Below, piece after piece: positions 42,806 through 51,263 of a DNA stretch of 64,000 nt. The notes below the pieces were generated by a model. The model did no database searches, was not told the DNA's origin, and saw nothing but the letters and a program-made list of their open reading frames with translations. The position numbers and the translations under genes were made by a program. Source of the stretch: CAVUWL01 sp963787415 (GTDB lineage: Bacteria; Actinomycetota; Thermoleophilia; Solirubrobacterales; 70-9); contig CAWBCO010000007.1 in assembly GCA_963787415.1 (NCBI GenBank), positions 62,001 through 126,000 of the forward strand, given 5' to 3'. Numbering within the stretch: the stretch's first letter is position 1; each line of letters starts with the position of its first letter.

Positions 42806-43417
42806 TCAGCGCCCGAGGCTGCGCTCTCCGGCCAAGTGCGCGCTTGGACGGGGAGAAACCGGGCTGCAGTGCGAACCGAAATGTTGAGTCCAGACGTGGG
42901 CGCCACGGTTGCCTTCGAGGCTTCCGACTTCGAGACCGACGCCGATTTGGGTATAGCGCCCGAGGATGTTTGCCAGATGTTCGGGCGAGTAGATCCAGCC
43001 GTGAAAGATCGCTCGCACTGTGCCCAGCCCACCGGTTCCCCAGGCAAGGTTCTCCCCCACCCGCCAGCAGCGTGCCGGAATGTAGCCGACCCGCTGCATC
43101 CAATAGGTGAAAGACCGCCCACAGGCCGTATGGCTGAAGTCCTCACAGCGCAGGATGTCTCGGGACTTATCCACAGCCGATCGCTCAAGCTGGGCGGAGT
43201 CAGCCAACCCCCCCAGCCCGAACTGGCGACGAGCGAAATCGGTCATGCAGAGCATCGCCTGCTCCTGGATACCCACGGGCGCATTGAGTTCGTCCTGATT
43301 CGGGCATGCCGACGCAGGAGCGATCAGGCGGCTCAGGTCCGTCGCCCCCGCAGAGGCCACCAGGGCCAGGCAGGCGAGGACGGAGAGCAGGCACAGGGTG
43401 GGGATCCTTAAGACCAC
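42806..43417 (-). CDS. Secreted CAP-domain (SCP/PR-1-like) protein
   Basis: 203 residues from the GTG at 43417 (AGGGA before it). A signal peptide (LCLLSVLACLALVASAGA) is followed by a CAP domain: ILRCEDFSHTACGRSF carries the usual His-containing DFSH, VGENLAWGTG is the conserved GEN segment, and WIYSPEHLANILGRYTQIGVG is the HLANIL/N-IL region with His. Several Cys may form disulphides. Bacterial CAP proteins are extracellular; their role is mostly unknown. It lies 30 bases upstream of the thioesterase, on the same strand. Confidence 0.88.
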   Translation of the reverse strand: MVLRIPTLCLLSVLACLALVASAGATDLSRLIAPASACPNQDELNAPVGIQEQAMLCMTDFARRQFGLGGLADSAQLERSAVDKSRDILRCEDFSHTACGRSFTYWMQRVGYIPARCWRVGENLAWGTGGLGTVRAIFHGWIYSPEHLANILGRYTQIGVGLEVGSLEGNRGAHVWTQHFGSHCSPVSPRPSAHLAGERSLGR

Positions 43418-43501
43418 GAAATCCCTGTCGCCATCTGACGCTGAATCCTTAGTCGCTGCATTGCAGTGGACGTAGATATGAGAGCCCCCTACCCTTTAGC
43501 G

Positions 43502-43903
43502 ATGGCAAAGATCGAGAAGTCAGAGTCCGAATGGCGCCAGCAGCTGACGCCCGAGCAATATGAGATAACCCGCCAGGCGGGTACCGAGCGCGCCTTCAGC
43601 GGTCCCTACTGGGATGAGAAGGGCGAGGGCATGTACCGCTGCGTGTGCTGTGACACGGAGCTTTTCTCCTCAGAGACAAAGTTTGACTCCGGCACCGGTT
43701 GGCCCAGCTTCAGCGAGCCGGTGAACCTCGAGCACGTCGAGCTGCGACCCGACAACAGCCTCCTGATGCGACGAACCGAGGTGATCTGCAAGCATTGCGA
43801 CGCCCACCTCGGGCACGTCTTTGATGACGGCCCAGGGCCGGGAGGACAGCGTTTTTGCATCAACGGCGCTGCGCTGAAGCTAAAAGGCGCCGCCGGCGCC
43901 TAG
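43502..43903 (+). CDS. msrB: Peptide-methionine (R)-S-oxide reductase
   Basis: 133 residues from the ATG at 43502; an in-frame ATG eight codons upstream is possible. It reduces methionine-R-sulfoxide in proteins. The two zinc-binding pairs are CVCC and CKHC, the substrate loop is FDSGTGWPSF, and the catalytic Cys is in QRFCINGAALK. The length is usual for a single-domain MsrB. The 3' end overlaps the convergent regulator gene by 24 bases. Confidence 0.95.
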   Translation: MAKIEKSESEWRQQLTPEQYEITRQAGTERAFSGPYWDEKGEGMYRCVCCDTELFSSETKFDSGTGWPSFSEPVNLEHVELRPDNSLLMRRTEVICKHCDAHLGHVFDDGPGPGGQRFCINGAALKLKGAAGA

Positions 43904-44530
43904 GTAGCTGAAGCGCACCGCGAGGGCGACCGCCTCGGTGCGGGTGTCAACCTCCAGCTTTGCAATCGCATTTCGGACGTGGGTATGGACCGTGGCAGGG
44001 CTGAGCGCCAGTCGTTCGGCGATCTCTTTGACCCGCAAGCCCTCGGCCAAAAGCTCGAGAATCTGGCGCTCGCGAGGCGAGAGCTCAAGCAGTTTCTCTA
44101 CCTCGGAGGGCTTGCCGCCGGCGAAGTCCCCGCCGAGGAAGGTGCCACCGCTGGTCACCGCTTTCACCGCGCGGGCGATGTCCTCGGCCGGAGCCGACTT
44201 CAGCACATAGCCCGCGGCACCCGCGCGCAGGGCAAGCGCCAAGAGATCCGGCTGAGCGTGGGCGGTAAAGATGATCACCTTGGTCCTCGGACGCGCCTTC
44301 AGCACCTCCTTGGTCGCCTCGATCCCGTCACGTTTGGGCAGCTCCACATCGATGATCAAGACGTCGGGCTCCAGCTCTTTGACCACCTCCACGACATCGC
44401 GCCCGTTGCTCGCCTCACCAACGATCTCGACGATATTTGAGTTCGACATCCGCGCCTTGATCGCATCGCGCACGATCTCATGGTCATCGCAGAGGACGAC
44501 CCGTTTTGCCTCCCGCACAGCGGTGTTCAT
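43880..44530 (-). CDS. NarL/LuxR-type response regulator
   Basis: 216 residues from the ATG at 44530. The receiver domain shows LCDDHEIV, phospho-acceptor Asp61 (LIIDVELPKRDG), Thr in IIFTAHAQ and Lys in YVLKSAPAED. The C-terminal LuxR helix-turn-helix is LSPRERQILELLAEGLRVKE and LSPATVHTHVRNAIAKL. No kinase gene is adjacent, so its partner lies elsewhere. serS lies 61 bases upstream on the same strand. Confidence 0.92.
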   Translation of the reverse strand: MNTAVREAKRVVLCDDHEIVRDAIKARMSNSNIVEIVGEASNGRDVVEVVKELEPDVLIIDVELPKRDGIEATKEVLKARPRTKVIIFTAHAQPDLLALALRAGAAGYVLKSAPAEDIARAVKAVTSGGTFLGGDFAGGKPSEVEKLLELSPRERQILELLAEGLRVKEIAERLALSPATVHTHVRNAIAKLEVDTRTEAVALAVRFSYLGAGGAF

Positions 44531-44591
44531 ATGACCAGAACTCCCAGGCACGCCGCCCGAGGCCAACCGCCGTCGCTTGTCGGGGTCTCGC

Positions 44592-45863
44592 TCACAATGA
44601 TGGGATTCTTTCAGGGGCGCCGTAGGGATGCAAAGTTTTGGGTAGCGTGAATCCTCCGTCTCGCTCTTGGCGGTTCTCGATTAGCGCGATAATTGTCCGT
44701 CCCACAGCCACCGCTGTCCCGTTCAGCGTATGCACGATCTGGGGGGATTCGCCGTTGCAGGGCCGATACCTACAATCGAGGCGACGGGCCTGATAGTCGG
44801 TGGTGTTAGAGCAGGAGGTGAGCTCGCGGTAGCGGCCCTGGCTGGGAATCCACGCCTCGCAGTCAAACTTCTTCGCCGCCGGGGCGCCGAGGTCGCCGAC
44901 CGCGACATTGACGACCCGATAGGGAATTTCGAGCTCGGTGAGAATCCGCTCCTCGATACTCAGTAGGCGCTCGTGCTCGCCTCCTGATTGCGATGGCTCC
45001 ACGAACGAGAACATCTCGACCTTGTCGAATTGATGGACCCGGAAGATGCCGCGAGTGTCGCGCCCGGCGGCGCCGGCCTCGCGACGAAAGCAGGTGGAAA
45101 AGCCGACGTAGCGCAGCGGCAGCGCCCCTGGCTCAAGGATCTGGCCGGCATGCAGTGCGGCGAGTGCGACCTCTGACGTGCCGGCCAAAAACAAATCGTC
45201 CTTTGGCACCTCATATATCTGGTCGCGGTCTCCAGGCAAAAAGCCGCTCCCATAAAGCGCCTCTTCTCGGACCAGGACTGGGGGCACAACCGGTTCATGA
45301 CCCTCGGCCCTGACCAACTCGATCGCGAAGCGGATCAGCGCCAACTCGAGCAGGACAAGATCACCCTTGAGATAGGCGAACCGAGATCCCGAAAGCCTGG
45401 CCGCTGCCTCGGTCTCGATCAGGCCCGCCCGCAAACCGATCTCGAGGTGATCGCGCGGCTCGAAATCGAACTCCGGCCTCTCCCCCACCTCCTTGATGAC
45501 GATCGCATCCTGCTCAGAGAAGCCTTCCGGCGAATCGGGGTCAGGGAGGTTTGGCAACGCGGTCGCAATTTTCTCTAGCTCTGCCTGAACCTGCTCCAAT
45601 TCGGCCTTGCCCGACTCGATCTGGGCCTTCAGCCGCCCGACCCGCTCGACCAGCTGACCTACGTCTCGGCCCTCCTGTTTGGCCGCGCCAATCTGTTTGG
45701 AGAGCAACTTGCGCTCAGCTTGGGCGTTCTCGACCTCGGGCAGCAGCTCGCGGCGGCGAGCGTCGAGACTGAGCAGCTCAACCAGGCCCTCCGCCGCGCC
45801 GCGCCGCGCCAGGGCCGCTTTGACCCGCTCGGGTTCGGAGCGGATCAGCTTCAGGTCAAGCAT
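44592..45863 (-). CDS. serS: Seryl-tRNA synthetase
   Basis: A 423-residue class II synthetase that charges tRNA-Ser. The N-terminal coiled-coil arm (about residues 25-105) is clear from its heptads. Motif 2 is FSTCFRREAGAAGRDTRGIF and motif 3 is LNGTAVAVGRTIIALIEN; the TSEVALAALH loop for serine binding is also present. No tRNA-Ser gene was seen in the window. It lies 12 bases downstream of the cytochrome c gene on the same strand. Confidence 0.95.
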   Translation of the reverse strand: MLDLKLIRSEPERVKAALARRGAAEGLVELLSLDARRRELLPEVENAQAERKLLSKQIGAAKQEGRDVGQLVERVGRLKAQIESGKAELEQVQAELEKIATALPNLPDPDSPEGFSEQDAIVIKEVGERPEFDFEPRDHLEIGLRAGLIETEAAARLSGSRFAYLKGDLVLLELALIRFAIELVRAEGHEPVVPPVLVREEALYGSGFLPGDRDQIYEVPKDDLFLAGTSEVALAALHAGQILEPGALPLRYVGFSTCFRREAGAAGRDTRGIFRVHQFDKVEMFSFVEPSQSGGEHERLLSIEERILTELEIPYRVVNVAVGDLGAPAAKKFDCEAWIPSQGRYRELTSCSNTTDYQARRLDCRYRPCNGESPQIVHTLNGTAVAVGRTIIALIENRQERDGGFTLPKTLHPYGAPERIPSL

Positions 45864-45875
45864 TCTGAGCCCAGA

Positions 45876-46277
45876 CTAGGGTGAGGAGGATTCGCCCGGC
45901 CGCGAGGTCGTGTTCGCTTCCTGGCCGGCGTACTTGGCGACAAAGCGTGCAACCTGTTCAGCTTCGCGACCGACAACGATGTTCTGGGGCATGATCGCCC
46001 CCGAAAAACCGCCGTTTTGAATCGCGAAGAGGACATCCTGGTAAGTCTCGGTTCGCTGGTCGAGGCTCGGACCCTGCGTGCGCTCGCCACGATTGCCGGT
46101 CCCCTGGGTGCCGGCAGCGCTCAGCGTGTGACAACCAGAGCAGTGGGTGGCGAAGGCGGCGGCACCCTTGTAGTTGGGGTCGCTCTTGGAGAGAGAGACC
46201 CCCTGCTCACCGAAGCCACAGGCGACGAGCCCGAAGGCGGCGGCGGCGGCCAGGACTGTGATCAGAGCGGGGCGCAC
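45876..46277 (-). CDS. Membrane-anchored class I cytochrome c
   Basis: 133 residues from the GTG at 46277; longer starts are open but would run into the divergent flavin reductase. A hydrophobic segment with a lipobox-like GLVACG suggests lipid anchoring. The heme motif is THCSGCHTLS and the sixth ligand is probably Met in GAIMPQ. It would carry electrons on the outer face of the membrane, perhaps to a terminal oxidase that is not in this window. Confidence 0.85.
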   Translation of the reverse strand: MRPALITVLAAAAAFGLVACGFGEQGVSLSKSDPNYKGAAAFATHCSGCHTLSAAGTQGTGNRGERTQGPSLDQRTETYQDVLFAIQNGGFSGAIMPQNIVVGREAEQVARFVAKYAGQEANTTSRPGESSSP

Positions 46278-46321
46278 GCGGCGCGCATCATATTGTCTGG
46301 CGGCGATCCCGTTCTTTGACG

Positions 46322-46810
46322 ATGCTGCCGCCCGATCCAACCCGGTTTCGCGCCGCGATGGCACTGCTTCCCACTGGCGTCACCGTGGTCACCGCAAGCG
46401 GGGCCGAGGGACCGGCAGGGGCGACCGCCAACGCGGTTTGCTCGCTCTCGATTGAACCGATGCTCCTCCTCGCTTGCCTGGATCGCGGCTCGCGCACACT
46501 GCTCGCTGTGCAAAGCGCCAACTGCTTCGCGGTCAGCGTTCTTCACGCCGGCCAGGAGGAGATTGCGCGCAGGTTCTCGACCAAGGCTGCGCTGAGCGAA
46601 AAGTGGGCGGGCGTCGCCGCCAGCAATCGCGACGGCATTCCGCTCATCGATGGCTCCCTCGCCTGGTTTGCCTGCGAGTTGCGCGACGTGATCGCCGCGG
46701 GCGACCACGTGATCATCACCGGCACGGTGATCGACTTGGACAAATCCGACGGCGATCCACTCCTCTTTCACAACGGCGGGTATCTGGCGCTTGGCAGCGA
46801 GCGGCGATAA
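46322..46810 (+). CDS. Flavin reductase-like FMN-binding protein
   Basis: 162 residues from the ATG at 46322, with a TTG two codons earlier as an alternative. The family start (RFRAAMALLPTGVTVVTA), the GATANAVCSLSIEPMLLLACLDR region and the C-terminal DHVIITGTVIDL, LLFHNGGYLAL strands match the short-chain flavin reductase/oxidoreductase component family, which makes reduced flavin for a partner oxygenase. No partner is adjacent; the next gene uses a deazaflavin. Confidence 0.88.
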   Translation: MLPPDPTRFRAAMALLPTGVTVVTASGAEGPAGATANAVCSLSIEPMLLLACLDRGSRTLLAVQSANCFAVSVLHAGQEEIARRFSTKAALSEKWAGVAASNRDGIPLIDGSLAWFACELRDVIAAGDHVIITGTVIDLDKSDGDPLLFHNGGYLALGSERR

Positions 46811-46817
46811 TGCGGCG

Positions 46818-47261
46818 GTGGACCTCGGATTTCACAAACCAAGCTGGTTCACCAGCCATCTGTTCAATCCGCTGATCGCAGGACTGACCCGACTCGGGCT
46901 CAGCTTCGCTGGCTCTCGAGTGCTCGAAGTCCGGGGGCGCCGGAGCGGCGAGTGGCGCCGCACGCCGGTCAACCTGCTCACCTTCGAGGGCAATCAGTAC
47001 CTAGTCGCGCCGCGCGGCGAAACTCAGTGGGTTCGCAATCTACGGGCCAGCGGCAGCGGCCGTCTGGTGATCGGTCGAACGACGCTTCCGTTCAGCGCAA
47101 AAGAAGTCGAGGAGGACATGCGTCCCCCACTTTTACGCGCTTACCTGAGGCGCTGGAAATGGGAGGTGAGCGCTTTTTTTGACGGGGTCGGGCCGGATGC
47201 AGCTGAGAGTGAGCTGCGCCGAATCGCTGCTCGCCATCCGGTCTTTCGGATCGCCACCTAG
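46818..47261 (+). CDS. Deazaflavin (F420)-dependent nitroreductase-family oxidoreductase
   Basis: About 147 residues from the GTG at 46818; a TTG at 46791 would overlap the flavin reductase. The split-beta-barrel family signature is visible: LEVRGRRSGEWRRTPVNLL for cofactor binding, YLVAPRGETQWVRNLRASG, and the C-terminal HPVFRI. Such enzymes (Ddn-like) reduce quinones or nitro compounds with F420H2 and are concentrated in Actinobacteria. No F420 biosynthesis gene is in the window. Confidence 0.85.
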   Translation: MDLGFHKPSWFTSHLFNPLIAGLTRLGLSFAGSRVLEVRGRRSGEWRRTPVNLLTFEGNQYLVAPRGETQWVRNLRASGSGRLVIGRTTLPFSAKEVEEDMRPPLLRAYLRRWKWEVSAFFDGVGPDAAESELRRIAARHPVFRIAT

Positions 47262-47692
47262 AGGTGGCCACCGGTGCTGGCCGCACGCAGGGCCAAGAAA
47301 AAGATCACCCCGCAGCTGACGGCCATGATGCCCATCTCGCGGCGGACTATGGCCAAGGCGACGGACTCCTGGGTCTCGGCGGGCAGAGCTTCGAAGTCCA
47401 GTCCGCTCAGCTCGCGCTGGGCAGCGCCGGTTCGGGCCCCCTCCGCGAGCAGGGAGACGAAGATGGGCAGGATGCCGTAGAGGTAGTGGAGACTTTCGGC
47501 CGGCTTGTGGCCGGTGAAGACGAGCAGCCCGCCAAGCATCACCTGCAAAAAGACCGAGGCCTGAGCGGCTCGCAGCAAATACCAGAAGGGGATCGAGGAC
47601 CGTTCGCGATACCAGGCGATGCCGCCGAGGGCGCCCGCGACCAGGTTGATCACGATCACGGTGCAACCGATGACGATGTGGATAACGATCAC
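47258..47692 (-). CDS. Four-helix membrane protein of unknown function
   Basis: 144 residues from the GTG at 47692; the frame is open further upstream but not conserved in type. Membrane segments lie at about 2-22 (IVIHIVIGCTVIVINLVAG), 36-60, 66-84 and 120-138. A His at residue 5 and one in the third helix (LHYLYG) could be ligands, but no heme family is recognised. It is convergent with the F420 gene (four-base overlap) and divergent from nuoA, 154 bases away. Confidence 0.6.
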   Translation of the reverse strand: MIVIHIVIGCTVIVINLVAGALGGIAWYRERSSIPFWYLLRAAQASVFLQVMLGGLLVFTGHKPAESLHYLYGILPIFVSLLAEGARTGAAQRELSGLDFEALPAETQESVALAIVRREMGIMAVSCGVIFFLALRAASTGGHL

Positions 47693-47771
47693 CGCGGAAT
47701 CCGCCAGATGGGTTCGGAGGGCGGCTTGATGATGCGGAAAAGCACTATGTAGCAATGTGTCACAAAGGGTG

Positions 47772-47777
47772 TATAAC
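47772..47777 (+). promoter_or_regulatory. nuoA: Possible -10 box upstream of nuoA
   Basis: TATAAC lies 70 bases before the nuoA GTG in the only short AT-rich stretch between the two divergent genes. The sequence 17 bases upstream (TAGCAA) is a poor -35. A TTGTGAC-like half-site (minus strand near 47758-47764) recalls Rex operators but has no partner half. Weak call. Confidence 0.25.
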
Positions 47778-47846
47778 AGCGGCTGTGGGCGATCGGCTGC
47801 GGCGAGAGCGTCGCATGAACCCAGGCGGCCCAACCCCAGATCTACA

Positions 47847-48224
47847 GTGCTGAAGAGCTACCTCCCGATTCTCGTCTTCGCCGGCCTCGGACTCATCGTT
47901 GGCAGCGCTTTCGCGATGCTCAATCACGTCATCGGCCCGAAGCGGCCAAAGCGATCGACGGCCGCCAGTCGGCGCCAGGCCGAGCCCTATGAGTCCGGGA
48001 TTCCGGTCGAAGCGATGCGCGGGGCTCGCTTCGGGGTCAGCTTTTACCTGGTCGCGATGCTCTTCATCCTCTTTGACATCGAGGTCGTCTTCCTCTATCC
48101 GGTTGGGGTGATTTTGAAGAAGGCGAGCAGCGTCTTCGTGCTCGGAGAGCTGCTCACTTTCGTCGTCTTATTGCTGGTCGCCTTCGCCTACGTTTGGCGC
48201 AAGGGAGCCCTCGATTGGAAGTAG
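47847..48224 (+). CDS. nuoA: NADH-quinone oxidoreductase subunit A
   Basis: 125 residues from the GTG at 47847. This small membrane subunit of complex I has three membrane helices; the conserved loop is YESGIPVEAMRGARFGVSFYLVAMLFILFDIE in parts (YESGIP, FYLVAMLFILFDIEVVFLYP). First gene of a complete nuoA-N operon. Confidence 0.93.
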   Translation: MLKSYLPILVFAGLGLIVGSAFAMLNHVIGPKRPKRSTAASRRQAEPYESGIPVEAMRGARFGVSFYLVAMLFILFDIEVVFLYPVGVILKKASSVFVLGELLTFVVLLLVAFAYVWRKGALDWK

Positions 48225-48235
48225 AGCGCGAGACG

Positions 48236-48883
48236 ATGCGCACGCGGGGCTTGCGGGCTCGCGACATGCTGCGCGGCGACCTCGAGGGCGAGGACCTCGA
48301 TCGCTACGTCGAAGAACGGGTGGTCACGACCACCCTCTCCAAGCTGCAGCACTGGGCGCAGGCAAACTCGATGTTTCCGCTCACCTTCGGGCTCGCCTGC
48401 TGCGCTATCGAGGCGCCGATCTCGGTAGTAACTGCGCGCTATGACCTGGCCCGCTTCGGCGCGGAGGCGCTGCGCGCCTCACCGCGCCAGGCCGACTTCA
48501 TCATCCTCTCGGGCAGGGTCTCGATCAAGATGGCGCCCGTCGTTCGGCGGCTCTATGACCAGATGCTGGAGCCGAAGTGGGCGATTTCGATGGGCGCCTG
48601 CTCCTCAAGCGGCGGCATGTTCTCCAACTATGCCGTGGTTCAGGGGGCCGACAAGTTCATGCCGATCGACCTCCACATTCCCGGCTGTCCTCCCCGTCCA
48701 GAGGCGGTTCTCTACGGCTTCACCAAGCTGCAGCGAAAGATTCAGGGCAACCCCGATCCGGGCTGGCGACAGCGCTACAACGCGGCCGGTACCGAGGAGT
48801 GGGCACGCGGCGGACCACGCAGCGCCCCGAGCCCAGAGCAGGCCGAGGCCTATCAGCTCGCCAGGGAGTTGATCCGTGCCTGA
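48236..48883 (+). CDS. nuoB: NADH-quinone oxidoreductase subunit B
   Basis: 215 residues from the ATG at 48236, 11 bases after nuoA. This subunit holds cluster N2 beside the quinone site. Its Cys ligands are all present: the adjacent pair in FGLACCAIE, then MGACSSSGGMF and IPGCPPRPEA. The C-terminus is longer by about 30 residues than in E. coli-type NuoB, ending with a Glu/Ala-rich stretch. Confidence 0.95.
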   Translation: MRTRGLRARDMLRGDLEGEDLDRYVEERVVTTTLSKLQHWAQANSMFPLTFGLACCAIEAPISVVTARYDLARFGAEALRASPRQADFIILSGRVSIKMAPVVRRLYDQMLEPKWAISMGACSSSGGMFSNYAVVQGADKFMPIDLHIPGCPPRPEAVLYGFTKLQRKIQGNPDPGWRQRYNAAGTEEWARGGPRSAPSPEQAEAYQLARELIRA

Positions 48884-49394
48884 CGCGCCCGGGCTCGAGT
48901 TGATCCGCGGCGAGATCGAGCAACTTCATCCAAGCGCCGTCCTCGACACCAGCTTCGCCAATGATCAGGCGGCGCTGGTGATTGACCCCGAGCAGGTGCT
49001 GGCGGTGCTGGAGTGGCTGCGCGATGCTCCCGGGCAGGGCTATCGCTTCCTCTCCAGCCTGCACGTCGCCGACTACCTTCCGGCGGAGCCGCGCTTCGGC
49101 GTTCACTACGAGCTGCTGAACCGCGATCGGGTCGAGCGGATTCGGGTAAAAGCGATGCTCGCTGACCCTGGCGAGGATAAGCTGCCCGAGCTCGATTCCT
49201 GCGTGAAGCTCTTCCCCACCGCCGAATCCCAAGAGCGCGAGGCTTATGACTTCTTCGGCATCGTCTTTCGCGCTCACCCCGACTTGACCCGCATCCTGCT
49301 CCCCGACGATTACGTCGGCTGGCCCCAGCGTCGCGATTTTCCCCTCGGTGGAGAGCCGGTTCTGTTCACTTACAACGAGCGAAATCGTGGATAG
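48876..49394 (+). CDS. nuoC: NADH-quinone oxidoreductase subunit C
   Basis: 172 residues from the GTG at 48876, overlapping the nuoB stop by eight bases. The 30-kDa subunit signature is ESQEREAYDFFGIVFRAHP, followed by RILLPDDYVGWPQRRDFPL. It forms part of the peripheral arm. Not fused to NuoD, unlike in E. coli. Confidence 0.95.
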   Translation: MPDAPGLELIRGEIEQLHPSAVLDTSFANDQAALVIDPEQVLAVLEWLRDAPGQGYRFLSSLHVADYLPAEPRFGVHYELLNRDRVERIRVKAMLADPGEDKLPELDSCVKLFPTAESQEREAYDFFGIVFRAHPDLTRILLPDDYVGWPQRRDFPLGGEPVLFTYNERNRG

Positions 49395-50673
49395 AGCGGC
49401 GCTAGGCAAGCCCGATGCTGGCGCGCCGAGCCGTTTTGAGGGTGGCGACCGAGGCTCCATCCAATCGCCCCCGGGACCGGTGCCCCTGCCCCCGGATCAG
49501 GACCGCTCTACCGAGGTGATGACGGTAAATATCGGCCCCCACCATCCTGCAACCCACGGCGTCTTGCGCCTCATCGTCGAGCTCGAAGGCGAGGTCGTCC
49601 GAGATCTGAAGCCGGTGATTGGCTACGTCCATACCGGAATTGAAAAGTCCTGCGAGGACAAGAGCTACTGGAAGGTCATCCCCTTCGTCGAGCGCATGGA
49701 CTATGTCTCCTACTTCTTTCAGATGGAGGCCTTTTGCGGCGCCGTGGAGCGACTGATCGAGCTCGAGATCCCGCCCCGAGCCCGCTACCTGCGGACGATC
49801 TTTCTCGAGCTCAACAGGATCCACTCCCATCTGGTCTGGCTCGGAACTACGGCGCTTGACCTGGGCGCAATCTCGATGCTTTGGTACTGCTTTCGCGAGC
49901 GCGACAAGATCCTCGACCTGTTCGAAATGGCGACCGGTCAAAGGATGCACACCCGCTATTTTCAGGTCGGCGGTGTGATTGAGGACATTCCGCTCGGATT
50001 TGAGGCCAAGCTGGGCGAGTTCCTCGCCGAAATGCCGGTCCGCATCGAGCAGTACCAGGCGCTCTTGGATCGCAACGAGATCTTTCTCTCGCGGACCAAG
50101 GGCGTCGGGATCGTGTCGCGCGAGCGACTGCTGGAGTTGGGGGTGAGCGGACCGCTGCTGCGCGCCGCCGGTGAGCCCTGGGACCTGCGCAAGGCCTTTG
50201 ACTACCTCGCCTATCCCGAGATCAACTTCAAGATCCCGATCGGCACCGTCGGGGATGGCTATGACCGCTACCGGGTGCGGATGGCGGAGATGGTGGAGTC
50301 AGTGGCAATCATCGAGCAGGCGCTCGGCGGCCTGCCGGAGGGGCCGTTCATCGCCGCTGACCGAAAGTACGTGCTGCCACCGCGCTCGGAGCTGCCGGTC
50401 TCGATGGAGTCGCTGATCCATCACTTCAAGCTGGTCACCGAGGGCTACCGAGTTGGCCCCGGGGAGATCTATTACGCGATCGAGTCACCGCGCGGGGAGC
50501 TCGGCTGCTTTGTCCTCGCCGACGGCTCGGCGAAGCCGGCACGGGTCCACTTCCGCGACCCCTCATTCGTCAACCTGCAGGCGTTTAGGGACATGTCGAT
50601 CGGTGGCTACGTCGCCGACATGATCGCCAGCCTCGGGATGCTCGACCCGATCCTGGGAGGGGTGGACCGATGA
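49387..50673 (+). CDS. nuoD: NADH-quinone oxidoreductase subunit D
   Basis: 428 residues from the GTG at 49387, overlapping nuoC by eight bases. The 49-kDa subunit forms the quinone pocket: NIGPHHPATHGVLRLIVELEG in parts (GPHHPATHG with the quinone-site His; the site Tyr is in SYWKVIPFVERMDYVS). The C-terminal FVNLQAFRDMSIGGYVADM and a final DPILGGVDR are typical. The first 40 residues are a poorly conserved Pro/Gly-rich extension. Confidence 0.95.
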   Translation: MDRAALGKPDAGAPSRFEGGDRGSIQSPPGPVPLPPDQDRSTEVMTVNIGPHHPATHGVLRLIVELEGEVVRDLKPVIGYVHTGIEKSCEDKSYWKVIPFVERMDYVSYFFQMEAFCGAVERLIELEIPPRARYLRTIFLELNRIHSHLVWLGTTALDLGAISMLWYCFRERDKILDLFEMATGQRMHTRYFQVGGVIEDIPLGFEAKLGEFLAEMPVRIEQYQALLDRNEIFLSRTKGVGIVSRERLLELGVSGPLLRAAGEPWDLRKAFDYLAYPEINFKIPIGTVGDGYDRYRVRMAEMVESVAIIEQALGGLPEGPFIAADRKYVLPPRSELPVSMESLIHHFKLVTEGYRVGPGEIYYAIESPRGELGCFVLADGSAKPARVHFRDPSFVNLQAFRDMSIGGYVADMIASLGMLDPILGGVDR

Positions 50674-51263
50674 ACCACCTCCCCGTCGACGCCGCCCTCA
50701 GCCAGGGTCGGGTTCCCGATCGCTCGCCTGAGGGCGTCCCCGAGCTGCACGAAGTCGACTGCCCGCCCGAGCTGCGCGAGCGGATCGAGGCCCTGATCTC
50801 ACGCTACCCCGACCGGCACTCAGCTTCAATCCCCGCCCTTTGGGCGGTGCAGCGGCGCTACGGCTGGTGCACGCCGGCGGGGATCCGCCAGGCGGCGGCG
50901 GTGATGCGGGTTACGCCCGCATACCTGGAGTCCGTGGCGAGCTTTTATGACCTTCTCCACACCGAGCCGGTCGCCACCCACAAGATCGCCGTTTGCACCA
51001 ACATCAGCTGCTGGATGCGGGGCGGGGATCAACTGCTTGAGGCCTTCCGCGCCGCGGCCGAGGGTGAGGATGTCTACGTGACTGGATTTGAGTGCCTCGG
51101 AGCCTGCGATATCGCACCGATGGCCTCGATCGGGGAGCGCTATTTCGGCCCCCTTGACGCAAGCGACGCGATCAGGGCGATCGAACAGCTGAAGGCGGGG
51201 GATGAGGTTTTGCCCGAGCGCGCGCTGGCCAAGCGCCCCCTGCCGGGTGGGCCCGATGCCTGA
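50670..51263 (+). CDS. nuoE: NADH-quinone oxidoreductase subunit E
   Basis: 197 residues; ATG overlaps the nuoD stop (ATGA). It carries a [2Fe-2S] cluster (N1a) with Cys in VCTNISCWMRG and ECLGACDIAP. N-terminal and C-terminal tails (about 30 residues each) are variable. Part of the NADH-oxidising module with NuoF and NuoG. Confidence 0.94.
   Translation: MNHLPVDAALSQGRVPDRSPEGVPELHEVDCPPELRERIEALISRYPDRHSASIPALWAVQRRYGWCTPAGIRQAAAVMRVTPAYLESVASFYDLLHTEPVATHKIAVCTNISCWMRGGDQLLEAFRAAAEGEDVYVTGFECLGACDIAPMASIGERYFGPLDASDAIRAIEQLKAGDEVLPERALAKRPLPGGPDA

Noticed and set aside
47745..47775. Rex-type operator before nuoA
   Set aside because: Only one half-site resembling TTGTGAC is present; the second half is missing.
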